A DNA stretch of 64,000 bases from positions 62,001 to 126,000 of the forward strand of contig JAFISE010000016.1 of NCBI GenBank assembly GCA_022560025.1. The letters run 5' to 3'. Below are positions 30,269 through 41,362 of the stretch, one piece after another. The position numbers and the translations under genes were made by a program. Source of the DNA: Stagonosporopsis chrysanthemi. Lineage: Eukaryota > Ascomycota > Dothideomycetes > Pleosporales > Didymellaceae. Every line of letters starts with the position of its first letter. The first letter of the stretch is position 1. A model generated the notes under the pieces. It saw nothing but the letters and a program-made list of their open reading frames with translations, did no database searches and was not told the origin of the DNA.

Positions 30269-33200
30269 ATGCGCCACTTCGAAGTGCCTCGCACGCTGCT
30301 GCTCGCTGTATATATCAGCTCAGTGGCAGCTGCCACTTCTGGTAGTCATCGCATGCTTCGCGCTGCAACAAGACGGTCTGATCTACACAAGCGCGAAACT
30401 AGGATCAACCAGAAATTCGAATCAGAAGTCGTTTACATCGAACGTACGTACAGGCTGATCATGCAGGCCAGCATCTCGATGGCATCTAACATTTGGTAGA
30501 TGAGAATGGCTGGAATGGAAGAGAGACATTCGCATCTTCGGTCAAGGTGGGGTCGCGAAAGCCAATCCTGAGTCTCGAGGAGATTGAACATTTCCTTGAG
30601 AACGTCGAGTGCCGAGATGGGAAAATGATGCTGCATTTCGTCGATGAGACAGCTGCGCAAGATGCCAGAGCTGCCTGCCACGGGGGACATGGAGGTATGG
30701 GCGGACTGATCATCACTTCGCACCAAGGCTGTAACAACGACGGCGAGCGGGCTGTTTACAAGTACGAAAGGGCCACTAATCGTGATAAGAAAACCTTGCT
30801 GACGATTGCAGGGTGGACGACGTGACGGTCGCTCAAGGCGGTGTAGCACTCGACCTCGCCGTCACAGAAGCGCTCTGGCAAGACGCTTTCGACAACATCG
30901 ACATCAACTTTGGACACACACGTTATGACCACATCTACAGACGACACTCAGATTTCTTGCGTGCGCGGAGAAAGCGTCAAGCAGAGGATATCGAGATTCC
31001 TACTGACACCCCTGACAACGTGTTGGACGTGACACTCGATCTCAGTTCCGAGCTGCTCAACACTACCTTCTCCGCAACGGACTTCGTCACCGGTCTTGAG
31101 AGTTTCATCAATCTTCCTGTCGTACCTGAGATGCCGATCGAAATTGGGTGCAAGAACTGCTCTACATGGGGCCAAATTGTCATCACACAAGGTGCGATCA
31201 AGATCGATCCTAAGCAGATCGACTTCGTTCCGGATATCTTCGATGGCGGCGACGATGGCAAGGACGTCAACAGTATCATCACTGGTGGTGAGTTTGACCT
31301 TGCCTTGACTGGTTTTGGCGCTCGTCTGGAGATGTTTGCGCGCCCGATCAAGTCCGGCTCGTATGAGATTGCGCTATTTCCTCTGCCGGTGCTAGGCTTT
31401 GTTATCCCTGGCATTGGCCAAGCCGGAGCGAGCTTTGAGCCGAAGATCAGCGTGGATTTTGAAATCGAGGGTGAGCTTGCTGTTACTTATGGTATCGATG
31501 TTGCTGTAAGTCTTTCCTTGATTCCGCTTGGCGTCTACTGATCTGTTTGTAGGTTCCAGACGGTGCCGGTATGAAGATTACACTTGGAGACCTCACCAAC
31601 ACAACTATCACTGGCATCAAAGGAGCAACCCTCAAGGCACTGCCCTTCACCACGGACGTAAAAGACACCGAGATTGCTCTCAGCATCGCGTTCACGCCCA
31701 CGGTCCCAATCGGCTTCGAGTTTAGCGACAAGCTGAGCGCGCTTGTTACTGTGGCGTTGGATCTGCCACGCATGGATGCGAAGCTAACACCCAACGCCAA
31801 AAAGCAATGCGGCCTGCTCAATAATGGGAACAGTACAAAGAAAGCGGCAGTCCCCGCGCCCGAAAATCTCGATCTCAGTGGGCTGGTTCTTGTCGAAGCC
31901 AACATGTCCTTCGTCGTGGATGTCTCCGCAGACCTTACGCTTCCACTGCTACCTGCCCCTCTTGACTCAGCAGGCACCACAGCCAATATCTTCTCAACGA
32001 AATTACCTCTGGTGACTTCATGTGTAAACCCAGTCAAGGGAGCGCTTAAGATTACACAGATGGCGCCTGCAGCTACGCTCAAAGCTGACAAAGCCGAGAT
32101 CACTGCAGTAGGCTCGACATGCACAAAGCACGCCGAAGACAAGCCCTGCGATTGCGGCACTGTGACAACGACAGTCTATGCTGCACCTCCAACAGGCGCG
32201 CCACCTACCACAAGTGCAGGATACGGAGGTCCCCCACCAGACGAAACCCCTCCGCCATTCGAGATGACACCCTACTATCCTAATGCCCCTACACCTCCTG
32301 CGGGCCCAGAGACTCCATTTGAGACCCCTACGGGTGGTGTCGAAGGTCCCCACTATCCTGATGGCCCCACTAGTCCTGTGGCTACGCCGACTGGGGGGCA
32401 GGGCTATGGCCCCGGCGACCAGCCACCTGCCACACCCACAGGAGGCGAGGGCTACGGTCCAGGACAACAGCCGCCAAATACACCCACCGGTGGTGATGCG
32501 TATGGGCCAGGCGAACAGCCACCGCACACGCCAACAGGAGGTGATGGTTATGGTCCAGGTGAACATCCACCAGTCACTCCTACAGGAGGCGACGGTTATG
32601 GTCCGGGCGAGCAGCCTCCAGCCACGCCGACAGGGGGCGACGGTTATGGTCCAGGACAACAGCCGCCCACTACGCCAACAGGGGGCGATGGTTACGGTCC
32701 TGGTGAACAACCACCATCCACACCGACAGGAGGTTATATTCCAGGTGAGAACCCACCTAAAACAACAACGCCTTGCACCAGCAGTGAGACGATCCGCATC
32801 ACCATCTCCACGTCTTCAGCATCTTCACAACCTCCTGCCACCCCGCCAATCATTATCATCTCTGCACCCAGCTCAAAATCGTGCACTTCAAGCACCATTG
32901 CGCCCGGCGGGCCACCTCCTGCGACCATGACAACAGCGACCGGAACTGACAACGGGTACGGCAATCCTCCTGCCACGACTGGAACCGACAACGGATATGG
33001 CAGTCCTCCTGTCACGACTGGAACCGACAACGGATACGGCAATCCTCCTGTCACAGATGTCAGTCAACCTCCTTCACAGTCGCATGGCGAGACGCAGACT
33101 CAGTCTCAGACGAATCCACCGCCCGCACCGCCCTCCACAGCGCAGACCACCACGGTGCAGACTACTGCTCCAGCAAGCACAAGCTTGACCATGACCACGA

Positions 33201-33415
33201 GCACAACATCCCCGCCCCACCTTGAAGAAAGCAAAGGCTTCATGGCGCCACCGAGCAGTGCAACCAACGAGACCAGTGCGCCTGCGACCAAGACTGCCCC
33301 TCCCGAGTTCACAGGTGCTGCTGTTCTTGGGCGTGAGGTACCGGGTCTTGGCTGGAGTGGAGGGTGGAGCATGGGCGTTGTTATTGGGGGCTTGGCGCTT
33401 GGGGTAATGATCTAG
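30269..33415 (+). CDS. GPI-anchored surface protein with DUF7029/DUF7223-like domains and tandem repeats
   Basis: Exons are 30269-30443, 30500-30761, 30812-31505 and 31553-33415, three GT-AG introns of 47-56 nt; 997 aa. The signal peptide is MRHFEVPRTLLLAVYISSVAAA. About residues 60-165 (LEEIEHFLENVECRDGKM..., GGLIITSHQGCNNDGER) resemble DUF7029. About residues 240-430 (IGCKNCSTWGQIVITQGAIK, a beta-rich FDLALTGFGARLEM stretch) resemble DUF7223. Then a Pro/Thr-rich stalk contains about eight 16-residue repeats of the type PTGGDGYGPGEQPPAT (about 650-775) and three 13-residue TGTDNGYGNPPAT repeats. The C-terminal hydrophobic tail (WSMGVVIGGLALGVMI) ends the chain without a basic tail, as for GPI attachment. 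Inferred role: wall-bound adhesin-like protein. The domain names are from family knowledge; the architecture is plain from the sequence. Confidence 0.85.
32389..32740 (+). repeat. 48-bp in-frame tandem repeat in the surface protein
   Basis: About eight units encode PTGG(D/E)GYGPG(E/Q)QPPxT. Differences are mostly at third positions and at residue 15, so the unit is under protein-level constraint. The final unit is shortened (PTGGYIPGENPPKT). A second, 39-bp array follows at about 32937-33054. Confidence 0.9.
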
Positions 33416-34737
33416 AAATGAATTGGTGAACGATAAAGCAAAGTAGGGGGAGGTGAGAAGGGGAGTGTAGGACTAAAAATCTGTGTGGTGGTTATACCCG
33501 TGGCGACGTTATAGAAGGAGCGGAGCATTGGGATGGCGTAATATTGGAAAGGCGTTGGATACAGTCTATTTGAATTTTGTTACTTGAACTGGATTTTAGC
33601 AAGCAGTGTATAGCGATCTAGACAGGTCAGCTTACGGAACGTTGTACTTCAAATGAAACTTCCTCGCTGTATGTGCGGCCCCTCACCACCCGCTCAATGC
33701 GCTGGGATATCTTCCTTTTCATGAATTGGCTTCAGGATAACATAACCACATTGCCCGCCGAGTCTTAATGGCTCTTCTTCGCAGATTCCCCGGACTGCCA
33801 AGAATCGCAATTCTTGATTGACGCACCATCCGGTCCTTTACCATTACCGTGTCCCAGTTCCGGACCTCCGAAGCATGAGCGTGGGCCAAGCTCTTCGTCC
33901 TGAACGAAGCTATCCAAGGTTACTATGTAATTGATCAAGCAAGAGTTTGGATAAGAGGGATACCAATGTGCGACTGCCCGATCATGTTGCCCGAAGTCCA
34001 ATTATACAGCATGCAGTCTGCACACCCAGCCTCCCCTACAATCCAACACATTCTCGATTGAAAAACAGCAACACTCCAACCCCATCCGCACCCGCACCCA
34101 AGCACGCAGCCCAGCGCCCAAGTGACGCACTCAGCCATCATGACGAATCTGTCTCAGATCCAAACTCTGCCCACCTCCTCACCCGTCTCCACCATGCTCC
34201 AATAATCCGAACTACACCTTCGCCGGCGTCTTGTCACCGCCCTCTTATAGGCCCCACCGCATAAAAGCCAGCCTGCACAAGGCTCGGAACCAAGCAGATG
34301 CAGCCCGTCGTCACCAGCGAGGCAAGACACAGCCTTCGCGTCCGCGCACGCCAATTTCTCCGCCCGCTTGAGCACGTGTTGGCTCCGGCTGCCAGCTGGG
34401 TGTGGCCTTGGCCCCGCGCGGTCCTGCGCACGTGTGTGGCCACGGTGTTGCGGCGGCCAAGTGCCAATGCTCTTGCCATCTTGTCGTCGAGGCACTGCTC
34501 GTTGTCGGCCAATCAAAGAAGAGCGTTGCGGTTGAATGCGGTTAGTGCGGGTGTTGATCTGCGCTCGGATGAGTGCCAGAGCTTGGGGGTTTGGAAGCGT
34601 GGAAGGGGTTCTATTTCGGTTGCGTGAATAAGAAGGAGAGAAGGGTGTTCGTCAATGCGATCACGCCGGTTTACGACTTCCGGACACCTGAATTTTTGAG
34701 GCCGTACGATACTTGAGGAGTCTGCATTGTGTGAAAG
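33416..34737. other. Intergenic, no gene seen
   Basis: 1.3 kb between two plus-strand surface-protein genes. The short ORFs at 33.9-34.6 kb overlap in several frames and show no domain. It should contain the 3' UTR of the GPI protein and the promoter of the gene at 34738. Confidence 0.45.
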
Positions 34738-35610
34738 ATGACTTCGACGACTGATCCTACGGTGCCGCTGCCTACTGCGACTGATACCGACGACGATGAT
34801 GACGATGATGACGACTTGAGCTCATCGCTGCTTGCTGGTCAACCACCCGCCGCTACGCCTCCAGCCGCTCAAACGACTGTCGCGCCTCCAGCAGAGACCG
34901 CAGCTCCTGGTGTATCAAGTGCGCCTGGAGACCCAGCAGCGACAGCGACCCCTCCGCCAGCCAATCCATCTGGGAGTTCCGGCATTTCAGGGAGCGTTCC
35001 TTCATCCTCGAAAACCGGCCTCGCAGACAGCCTTCCCAGCAGCTCACCAACCAATATGGGCCCTACAAATGGCGGTGGAAACGGGCTCAGCACTGGAGCA
35101 TCGGCAGGCATTGGTGTTGGTGTTGCGCTCATCGTGTGTCTTGCAGCATTTGGCGTGTGGTTCTTCCTGCGCCGGCGCAAGACCTGCCGAACAAAAATAC
35201 GCTCGGCTTCTACTCTCAGTTCTGACGAGGAACGCGCTCCACAAGCGCAGAAATCTGAAGTCTACGCGTATCGTGCAGGCGGGCCGGCTGAAGTTACGGG
35301 TGACGAGAAGCCAAGGCGATGGAGCGAATTGGAGAGCCCGACTTACGTCGCGGAGGTGGGTGATGGGCAAGTCTTCCGTGCAGAGCTGCCGGGCTCTGCT
35401 GTGCCTGTCGTTGCAGCCGGGAAAGGTAGCGGTGAGAGGCTGTTCGCGGATGCGCCGATCGATGAAGTCGAAGAGCCGGTCGATCCTCAAGAGAGGACGA
35501 TTGAGAAGAAGAGGGACGAGCGTCTATTCTTTGATGCGCCGATTGACGAAGGAACGCTTGATACCTTGGCCAACGAGCCAGCCTTCAGACCAAAAGAGAA
35601 AAACGGTTGA
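34738..35610 (+). CDS. Single-pass membrane protein with Ser/Thr/Pro-rich ectodomain
   Basis: A single exon of 290 aa. An acidic start (nine consecutive Asp) is followed by a low-complexity Pro/Ala/Ser/Thr-rich segment (about 30-115), likely O-glycosylated. One TM helix (about 122-146, GIGVGVALIVCLAAFGVWFF) is bounded by RRRK, giving an outside-N, inside-C topology. A cytosolic tail follows with two similar motifs, ERLFADAPIDE and ERLFFDAPIDE. The absence of a signal peptide suggests either a TM signal-anchor or a missed 5' exon. The layout resembles fungal Mid2/Wsc-like sensors without a recognisable sensor domain. Function unknown. Confidence 0.7.
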   Translation: MTSTTDPTVPLPTATDTDDDDDDDDDLSSSLLAGQPPAATPPAAQTTVAPPAETAAPGVSSAPGDPAATATPPPANPSGSSGISGSVPSSSKTGLADSLPSSSPTNMGPTNGGGNGLSTGASAGIGVGVALIVCLAAFGVWFFLRRRKTCRTKIRSASTLSSDEERAPQAQKSEVYAYRAGGPAEVTGDEKPRRWSELESPTYVAEVGDGQVFRAELPGSAVPVVAAGKGSGERLFADAPIDEVEEPVDPQERTIEKKRDERLFFDAPIDEGTLDTLANEPAFRPKEKNG

Positions 35611-35795
35611 ATATCCAACTAATGACATCGACGGCCTTTGTGTTGTATTGCGGTGCCCTGCTGGGCTGTACACTCCGTACTGTGGTGTAGCCGGAGGCGG
35701 CGTTTGTGGCATTCTGTGATACCAATAAATTATTTGTATATTCAATTACATCCTCCTCTTTTAGGTTCTTGTTTAATATTGCGCTTTTCTTCTTC

Positions 35796-36518
35796 TCATC
35801 TAGATAATCTGACCTGGTCGTAATAACGTTGTTGTTGCTGGCCAGTGCGTGGTGGGGTAAAATGGGCAGTCTCCAGCGGCGACGGCGCAATTGGGGACAC
35901 GCTGAACGCGGCAGGCTGGGGTGGTGGATAGAACGCAGCTTCAGCGACAGGCGACACGCTCGTTGCTTGTCGGGTGGGCGACACTTCCAGATATGGGCTG
36001 CTGTTGCGCATGGGATTTAGAGCAGGCTGAGGATGATCGTTGTTCAGCGCAGCGTCCCACTCCGTCCATTGCTGCTGCATATTGGCACCAAACGCGTCCT
36101 CGTCACCAGCATAGAAGGAGGTCCTGGGGGTCTTTTTGCTGGCAAGTTCCCGACCTTCGTAATGCCCTGGTAGTTCTGGTATCTCGCTGCCATCGAGTTC
36201 GTGGATGGAGCGTGATTCAGCCTCGATGGGTTTTGCTTGAACGTGTCGTGCCTTTTCCTGGGGCCAAAATCCAGCGCCTGCTTCCATCTCAACCGGCTCC
36301 TCAGGGCTCAACTTGGTGTGTTTTGCCTTTGCGGCATTTTGCTTCCGCCGTCTGTACGCAAAGAACGCAACGACTGCAATCATGATGATTCCAACTGAGC
36401 AGGCCACACCGATTGCAATGCCGCGCTTCATTCCGGGTAACGCGGAATCTTCCTCCGCGGCATGCGTCGCGACAACCGGCGAGGTCTCTGTCGGTGTTGA
36501 ATCTGGGTAGGGCGCCAT
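35796..36518 (-). CDS. Single-pass membrane protein with cytosolic tail, function unknown
   Basis: A single exon of 240 aa from ATG 36516-36518. It has a short N-terminus (about 30 aa), one TM helix (about 33-54, GIAIGVACSVGIIMIAVVAFF) followed by AYRRRK, then a cytosolic tail with HELDGSEIPELPGHYEGREL, a motif style common in fungal membrane proteins of this layout. The C-terminus is Pro/Gln-rich. No signal peptide, so a 5' exon may be missing. It converges on the gene at 34738 with 185 bp between the stop codons. The two share architecture but not obvious sequence. Confidence 0.7.
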   Translation of the reverse strand: MAPYPDSTPTETSPVVATHAAEEDSALPGMKRGIAIGVACSVGIIMIAVVAFFAYRRRKQNAAKAKHTKLSPEEPVEMEAGAGFWPQEKARHVQAKPIEAESRSIHELDGSEIPELPGHYEGRELASKKTPRTSFYAGDEDAFGANMQQQWTEWDAALNNDHPQPALNPMRNSSPYLEVSPTRQATSVSPVAEAAFYPPPQPAAFSVSPIAPSPLETAHFTPPRTGQQQQRYYDQVRLSR

Positions 36519-38123
36519 ATTAGCTGCTCACTTCGCTGCTTGCATGTAGAGTTGTGGTAGATAAGAGAAGAAGGTCAGACTCCGGAGGGATATCCACCTT
36601 CGCCTGCCTCTTTTGCGGCTCGCGAGACATTGTGAAGCAAATGCATGCCTTGCTAGTGCGGCGCAGCTGTGCAATGCGGCATGCAGGACGACGATCGATG
36701 AGGCAGCGAGGCTTATTTTACCGCCAGGAGTTATTAACAGCGCGCGACAGGGCTTTTTCCTCCACTCATTTACGCCGCTACTGTTACAATCCCCGAACTC
36801 GGGTCTTTGCGTGTACCGCCTTGCCGTTATCCTTGACAATGCATACATACTGTCTATGGTGCCTGGGGCTCGTGAGGTGGGGATTGGAGGCTAGAGGTGG
36901 CTGGATCTTTGGTTATCGTCCCGTCCTGGGTGGGGGCCAGCAGCACGCGCCGCTCTGAAGCACTTTAGCTCTCGCACCTGCCATTTGTTCATGCTAATTA
37001 TTGGAATTATTGTCCTTGCTCTGCTGCTTTTATTGAACTTGGACTGCCACTCCCGGGTCTCGAGTCAAAAATCACTGCTCACCCTGCTGTCGTTCACCAC
37101 GGCGAGCGCACATTCCCAAGAGTCCGACCATCTGGGTGGTTCGCGTCTAAGGATGCCTGATGAAACGATAGCGACCATGTCTCTTGTCAGCTCAGCTGAT
37201 GAATATGGACACCAACAAAACTCCATGTGGGTTCAGCATCGATCGAGAACTATTTCGTATGGCTTTGCAGCTTGCACAACTTTGACGGTTGAGCATGATG
37301 AGCCTATACCTCGCTACGGTTGCCTTGCAGCCTTCCCGCTGACAGGTGCAGCATTACGTTGGCGTTGAACAGAATGACGTCGCAACCAGCCTTGTGCGTC
37401 TGTCATGCTTCACCTCTCTTTGAAGATAGTCGATTCGAGAGACACTTGTAACTTGCAACAGGGTTGAAGAGAACCCTCTGTGATCGTGCACGAAGATCTT
37501 GCGCTACACCAGGCGTCCAGCCGCAGCTCCTCCTCCAACTCTTCGGTCCGAAGCCGCCTAGTAATTCCTCCATTCTCCACGAATGCTTTTCACAGGCGTG
37601 ATAGCAGCTTAGCACCTTATAGGAAGTAACAAGACATACACAATACATACTTCGAGGCTGTGCGCGGACCCGTCACCAAGCTCAGACCTAAACACGGGAA
37701 GTGCTTGTCCAGCTGCACACAAAGTTCTTGGATGGTGTAGCCAAGCACAAGCCACCCATCTCATGGCGGCATGTGGTTGGCTCTCTGCTGCTCGACGTCA
37801 CAGACCATTGCCCTATGAGTGCTGCTCACTCAGGCTGTGTTGGCGATCACCGCCGGTCAAAAGTCCTGATCTGATGCTGAGATTTGGGAGGCGGGGTGAA
37901 GTCATGATGCTCACCGCTCGCTGATGTGTGTTATATATCAGCTATGCTGCACTACCGGGCTGAATTTGCATACTTCAATCTTCGCAAAGCCACGCTTCTT
38001 CGCTTCCAAAACATAAATAACGGAGAAAGGTCATTCAAACACTACAACTTCGCACACAATCCACACAGGGCCACCATCACTTCATAAATTCGCCAAACCC
38101 ACAAAACTACCACCACGTACAGA
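36519..38123. other. Intergenic, no gene seen
   Basis: 1.6 kb between divergent surface-protein genes. A 127-codon plus-strand ORF at 36985-37368 has a hydrophobic start but no support beyond that. A TATATATC element at about 37932-37939 lies some 190 bp before the next start codon. No repeats stand out. Confidence 0.45.
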
Positions 38124-38417
38124 ATGAAATTCTCGCTTGCAACAACACTCGCCCTCTCCACCCTTGCCCTCGCCACACCTGCACCGCACGCCGGACCCTT
38201 GGTGCCTGACACCGTCTCCGAGTTCAGGAACGCATTATTGGCTCGCGCTGCTTTGCCAGAGCTCGTAGACCGCGCCACCAGCAGCAAGCCAAAGGGCAGC
38301 AAGAGCGGTGGCAGCAGCAATACGTCGTCGTCCGCAGTATCCGTGTCGCCGAGTGGCGCGCTGGTAGTGGGCGCATTGGGCGTGGGCTTCGTAGAGGTGC
38401 TGAGGCTGTGGAACTAA
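38124..38417 (+). CDS. Small secreted, probably GPI-anchored protein
   Basis: A single exon of 97 aa. The signal peptide is MKFSLATTLALSTLALA with likely cleavage before TPAPHAG. A short helical-looking segment (TVSEFRNALLARAALPELVD) is followed by a Lys/Gly/Ser-rich linker and a hydrophobic C-terminal tail (SGALVVGALGVGFVEVL) that ends almost immediately, as in small GPI-anchored wall proteins. There are no cysteines. A long A/C-rich leader precedes the ATG. Function unknown; the secretion call is stronger than the GPI call. Confidence 0.72.
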   Translation: MKFSLATTLALSTLALATPAPHAGPLVPDTVSEFRNALLARAALPELVDRATSSKPKGSKSGGSSNTSSSAVSVSPSGALVVGALGVGFVEVLRLWN

Positions 38418-39372
38418 TATGGTGTTGATTGGAGATGCCTTGGAGGACGATGAGGGATGAGAAGATACGTAATGTTTCAATTGGCTACGGCGTGTGGAGG
38501 ATTGTAAGTCGCGCGTCGAGGGCGCAGCGCATATGCCACTGTGCTTTGAGCAACCAACCAGCTCAGAAAGTTGGCTAACGAATTTCGAACCTATTAATCA
38601 CTTCCAATACATGCGTATCACGCGGTGAGGTCTCGTGTATTCTTGCTTCGTGATGTATGGTGTTGTGTTCTCTAGAGTACTGCACTGCCTCATACTTATG
38701 CCGAAAATGGAAGGTATTGAGCTCGTGGGCTTGCACAGCCTCCTATGTGCTGTTAAAATTCAAGCACTTGTTCAGTAATGAGCAGGCGGATGCTCGGTAT
38801 CTGGATTGGCAAGTTCGCGATGAGAAGTCTCTGAGCCACAACGTGTGATCATCGAGCAAGACCCACAGTTGCTTCTGTACCCCACCGTTGAACATGTCTA
38901 TTTGCATAAGTCCGAGGTAGCTTTTGAAGTGTTGAGGCTGGCTGATGGTGGGAATGCTGTGACGAGACATGGTGTAACTTGGAGTGGTCTAGGACAACTT
39001 TCCCGTAGCCATGCCTCGCGAATTTGAGTTCTCTGCTCCAGGCATATATTCCTAGCAGGACATAGCTGCTCGACACGTTGAAGCTCTTAAGAAGGTTGGC
39101 AATTCACAAATGAAGAACACGCTGGCTTGATACAATCCAACGACCCTGACGTCACATTGCAACAGGGAAAACTGATTTGCAACACGAGAGAAAGCTGAGG
39201 TAGATTGCATAGCAAATACTTAACCCTGAGACAGCAGCATTGCAGCAGGTTTGCACAGATCTTTCAACCGTTAACCTTTGTGTTTATATTCATTACAATC
39301 CATAAGGTACAATATCCAACACACTCATGTGACAATCTTGTGCATCACAAGGCAGTTTTCAGCCATCACCGC
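38418..39372. other. Intergenic, no gene seen
   Basis: About 950 bp between the small secreted protein and the hydrophobin stop codon. Only short, overlapping ORFs; no repeat noted. Confidence 0.45.
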
Positions 39373-39742
39373 CTAAGCAGCAGAAGTAGCAGGTACCTCT
39401 GCCTGAGGCTGAACATCAGTGCAGATAAGTGCCTGTTCAAGAATGGGGAGCAGGCAGCATTTTGCCTGCTGACCACCAGAAGCGCAGATGTCGATGAAGT
39501 TGTTGATGCCGGTAGGTGTGGTTTTGGCTGTAAGGCACATTAGTAAGAGTTGGCCACTTAAACATTGGTAATGGTAAGGGTATGAATTGGCACGTACGTG
39601 TATCGCAGTTGAGGATGGCAAGGTTCAGAATGTCTGTTGCGCAGCAAAGGGGAGAGCCTGAGGAACAGAGACCGGCCTGGCGCTCCTCAAGGGGAGCGGC
39701 GAAGGCAGCGGCAGCCAGGGCGAGGATGGTGAGGTACTGCAT
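39373..39742 (-). CDS. Class II hydrophobin
   Basis: Exons are 39598-39742 and 39373-39527, with a 70-nt GT-AG intron after the fourth Cys; 99 aa. The signal peptide is MQYLTILALAAAAFA, with a possible processing site at EERQ. The eight cysteines follow the hydrophobin pattern C-CC-C-C-CC-C (LCSSGSPLCCATDILNLAILNC, then FIDICASGGQQAKCCLLP, then LIC). The short, regular spacing between cysteines is that of class II. Such proteins self-assemble at air-water interfaces and coat hyphae or spores. A TATAAGTA box lies about 120 bp upstream of the start codon. The cysteine pattern makes the call secure. Confidence 0.95.
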
Positions 39743-39860
39743 ACTGATGGTTGATATGTCGAGATTTCAAGAAGGACGAGTGTTGGTAGGTCGATTTTGC
39801 TTGAGTGAAGTGAAGGTAGATGATGTCTGTTGATGGTAAAATGTCGACATTCGCAAGGCC

Positions 39861-39868
39861 TACTTATA
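39861..39868 (-). promoter_or_regulatory. TATA box of the hydrophobin gene
   Basis: TATAAGTA on the minus strand, about 120 bp before the ATG. This spacing is matched by a TATATAAG element before the secreted-protein gene at 53973. Confidence 0.5.
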
Positions 39869-40251
39869 CCTTTCCCAACTTTGCTGTGCCATTCTGGTTC
39901 CAGAGACAAAGCCCACAGAAAACAGGGAGACATTCATCTTCGTCATTGCCGACTGTACGCGACAGATGATCGTCATCAGCCATTAGATATGTTATACCCC
40001 AGCATGCCTATAGAGTCCGTGAGCTGAGCTAACGCGAGTTGTCAGTTAGGTAATTCTAGACTGTGCTCCTAAAAGCGTGACGTCGATCTTGTGTTCGTTG
40101 CTTGTTGTGCCCCGTGGGATGATGGTAAGTGGCTCAAGCAGGAGACGGACAGACCGTTAGAGCCGCTCGTGGCTGAGACGGCACCAGGGGAGCTGTTTAA
40201 GCGTGGGCCTCTGGTAAGTGGTTCCTGCAAATCGACATTGCAGGTTCCACC

Positions 40252-40645
40252 TCACCAATCGACAATGTGCTGCCTGAAGGCGAGAACGACACTATTGATG
40301 ATCGTCTCAGGAAGGAACAGTTGTTCCGTTGAGTCTATCTGCTCGAGAATCACCATCTTATGTTCGAAGCCAGACTTCGAGTGCGGAGCTACAACAGCAA
40401 ACACTTCTGACTCAGTAACCGTGACGTTACTAGGATTTGACAACATGGTCTAGCATAGCCGCACGTATGCTTGCGTCAATCGTCATCTCCGGCGAGTTCG
40501 CCTCAAGAAGGATGTTATTATGGGCAAATAACCCAAGTTGCTCAAGCAAGACGTGCTGATATGCGGAGAGCAATAAAAGGATCTCGCGAATGAAAGGCCG
40601 CTGATGCTTCGAAATTCCCGCGTGTGATGAGCGATGCAGGGGCAA
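40252..40645 (-). pseudogene. Possible frameshifted gene remnant
   Basis: Two adjoining minus-strand frames look protein-like: 40430-40645 (HQRPFIREILLLLSAYQHVL..., MTIDASIRAAMLDHVV) and 40252-40446 (TESEVFAVVAPHSKSGFEHK, then PETIINSVVLAFRQHIVDW). They overlap near 40435 with a one-base shift, and no GT-AG intron of normal size joins them. This suggests a decayed fragment of a larger gene. Family not recognised. Confidence 0.3.
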
Positions 40646-41362
40646 TCATTCTATTAGTGTCGACAACGGTTGCCCGTAACAGCAATCCTTGCTTGTAGAA
40701 AACGAATTTAGCAAGAACTGTTGCATGAAGGTGGCTCGACGTGGCGAAGATGTGTCAACAGCCGTTCTGTAATGTGGATAGCTGTGGCAGGACTACGACA
40801 ATAGGGGCGCCGATCAAAACGTGGAACAAGGGGATGCAGATCCAGCACGAATCAGATTTGTAATTGCTTCCAAGAGGAAGAAATCCAGCTCGCTTCGTAG
40901 ACGTTATAGTGCAAGGATCAAATACATATAAACTCTCGCTCAATCACTAGCTACTAAATTCGCAGCAAGGTACAGCTCGAAAGAGAGTGGTCAATTCTTA
41001 CAGAACAATGGTGGGATAGGTGCGCAATCATGAGGCCGCTGTAAGGTATAGAACCACGTTGGCATGATGTTGTGAGAAGGAGAACGGCGCATGCATCGCG
41101 TGGAGCCGTTAACCTTAGCCGTTCTATTTCTGGCGCCTTTCCTGTCTGGGAGAAAGCACCGACCCGCATTCCCGCCACCATCGTCATTCCTTCGTGGCAT
41201 TCGCAATCTGTGCCTGGCAGCTTGCAACAATCCCTACATGGGGGCAATACGCATCGTCATTTTCGCAATGCAGTTAATGGATATGGCACTTTGATCTATC
41301 TCACGTCTGCTTTTCGCAGGGCAGCCAACAGCGCTCTTTAGCGACGAGCCTTCTCCCGACGC

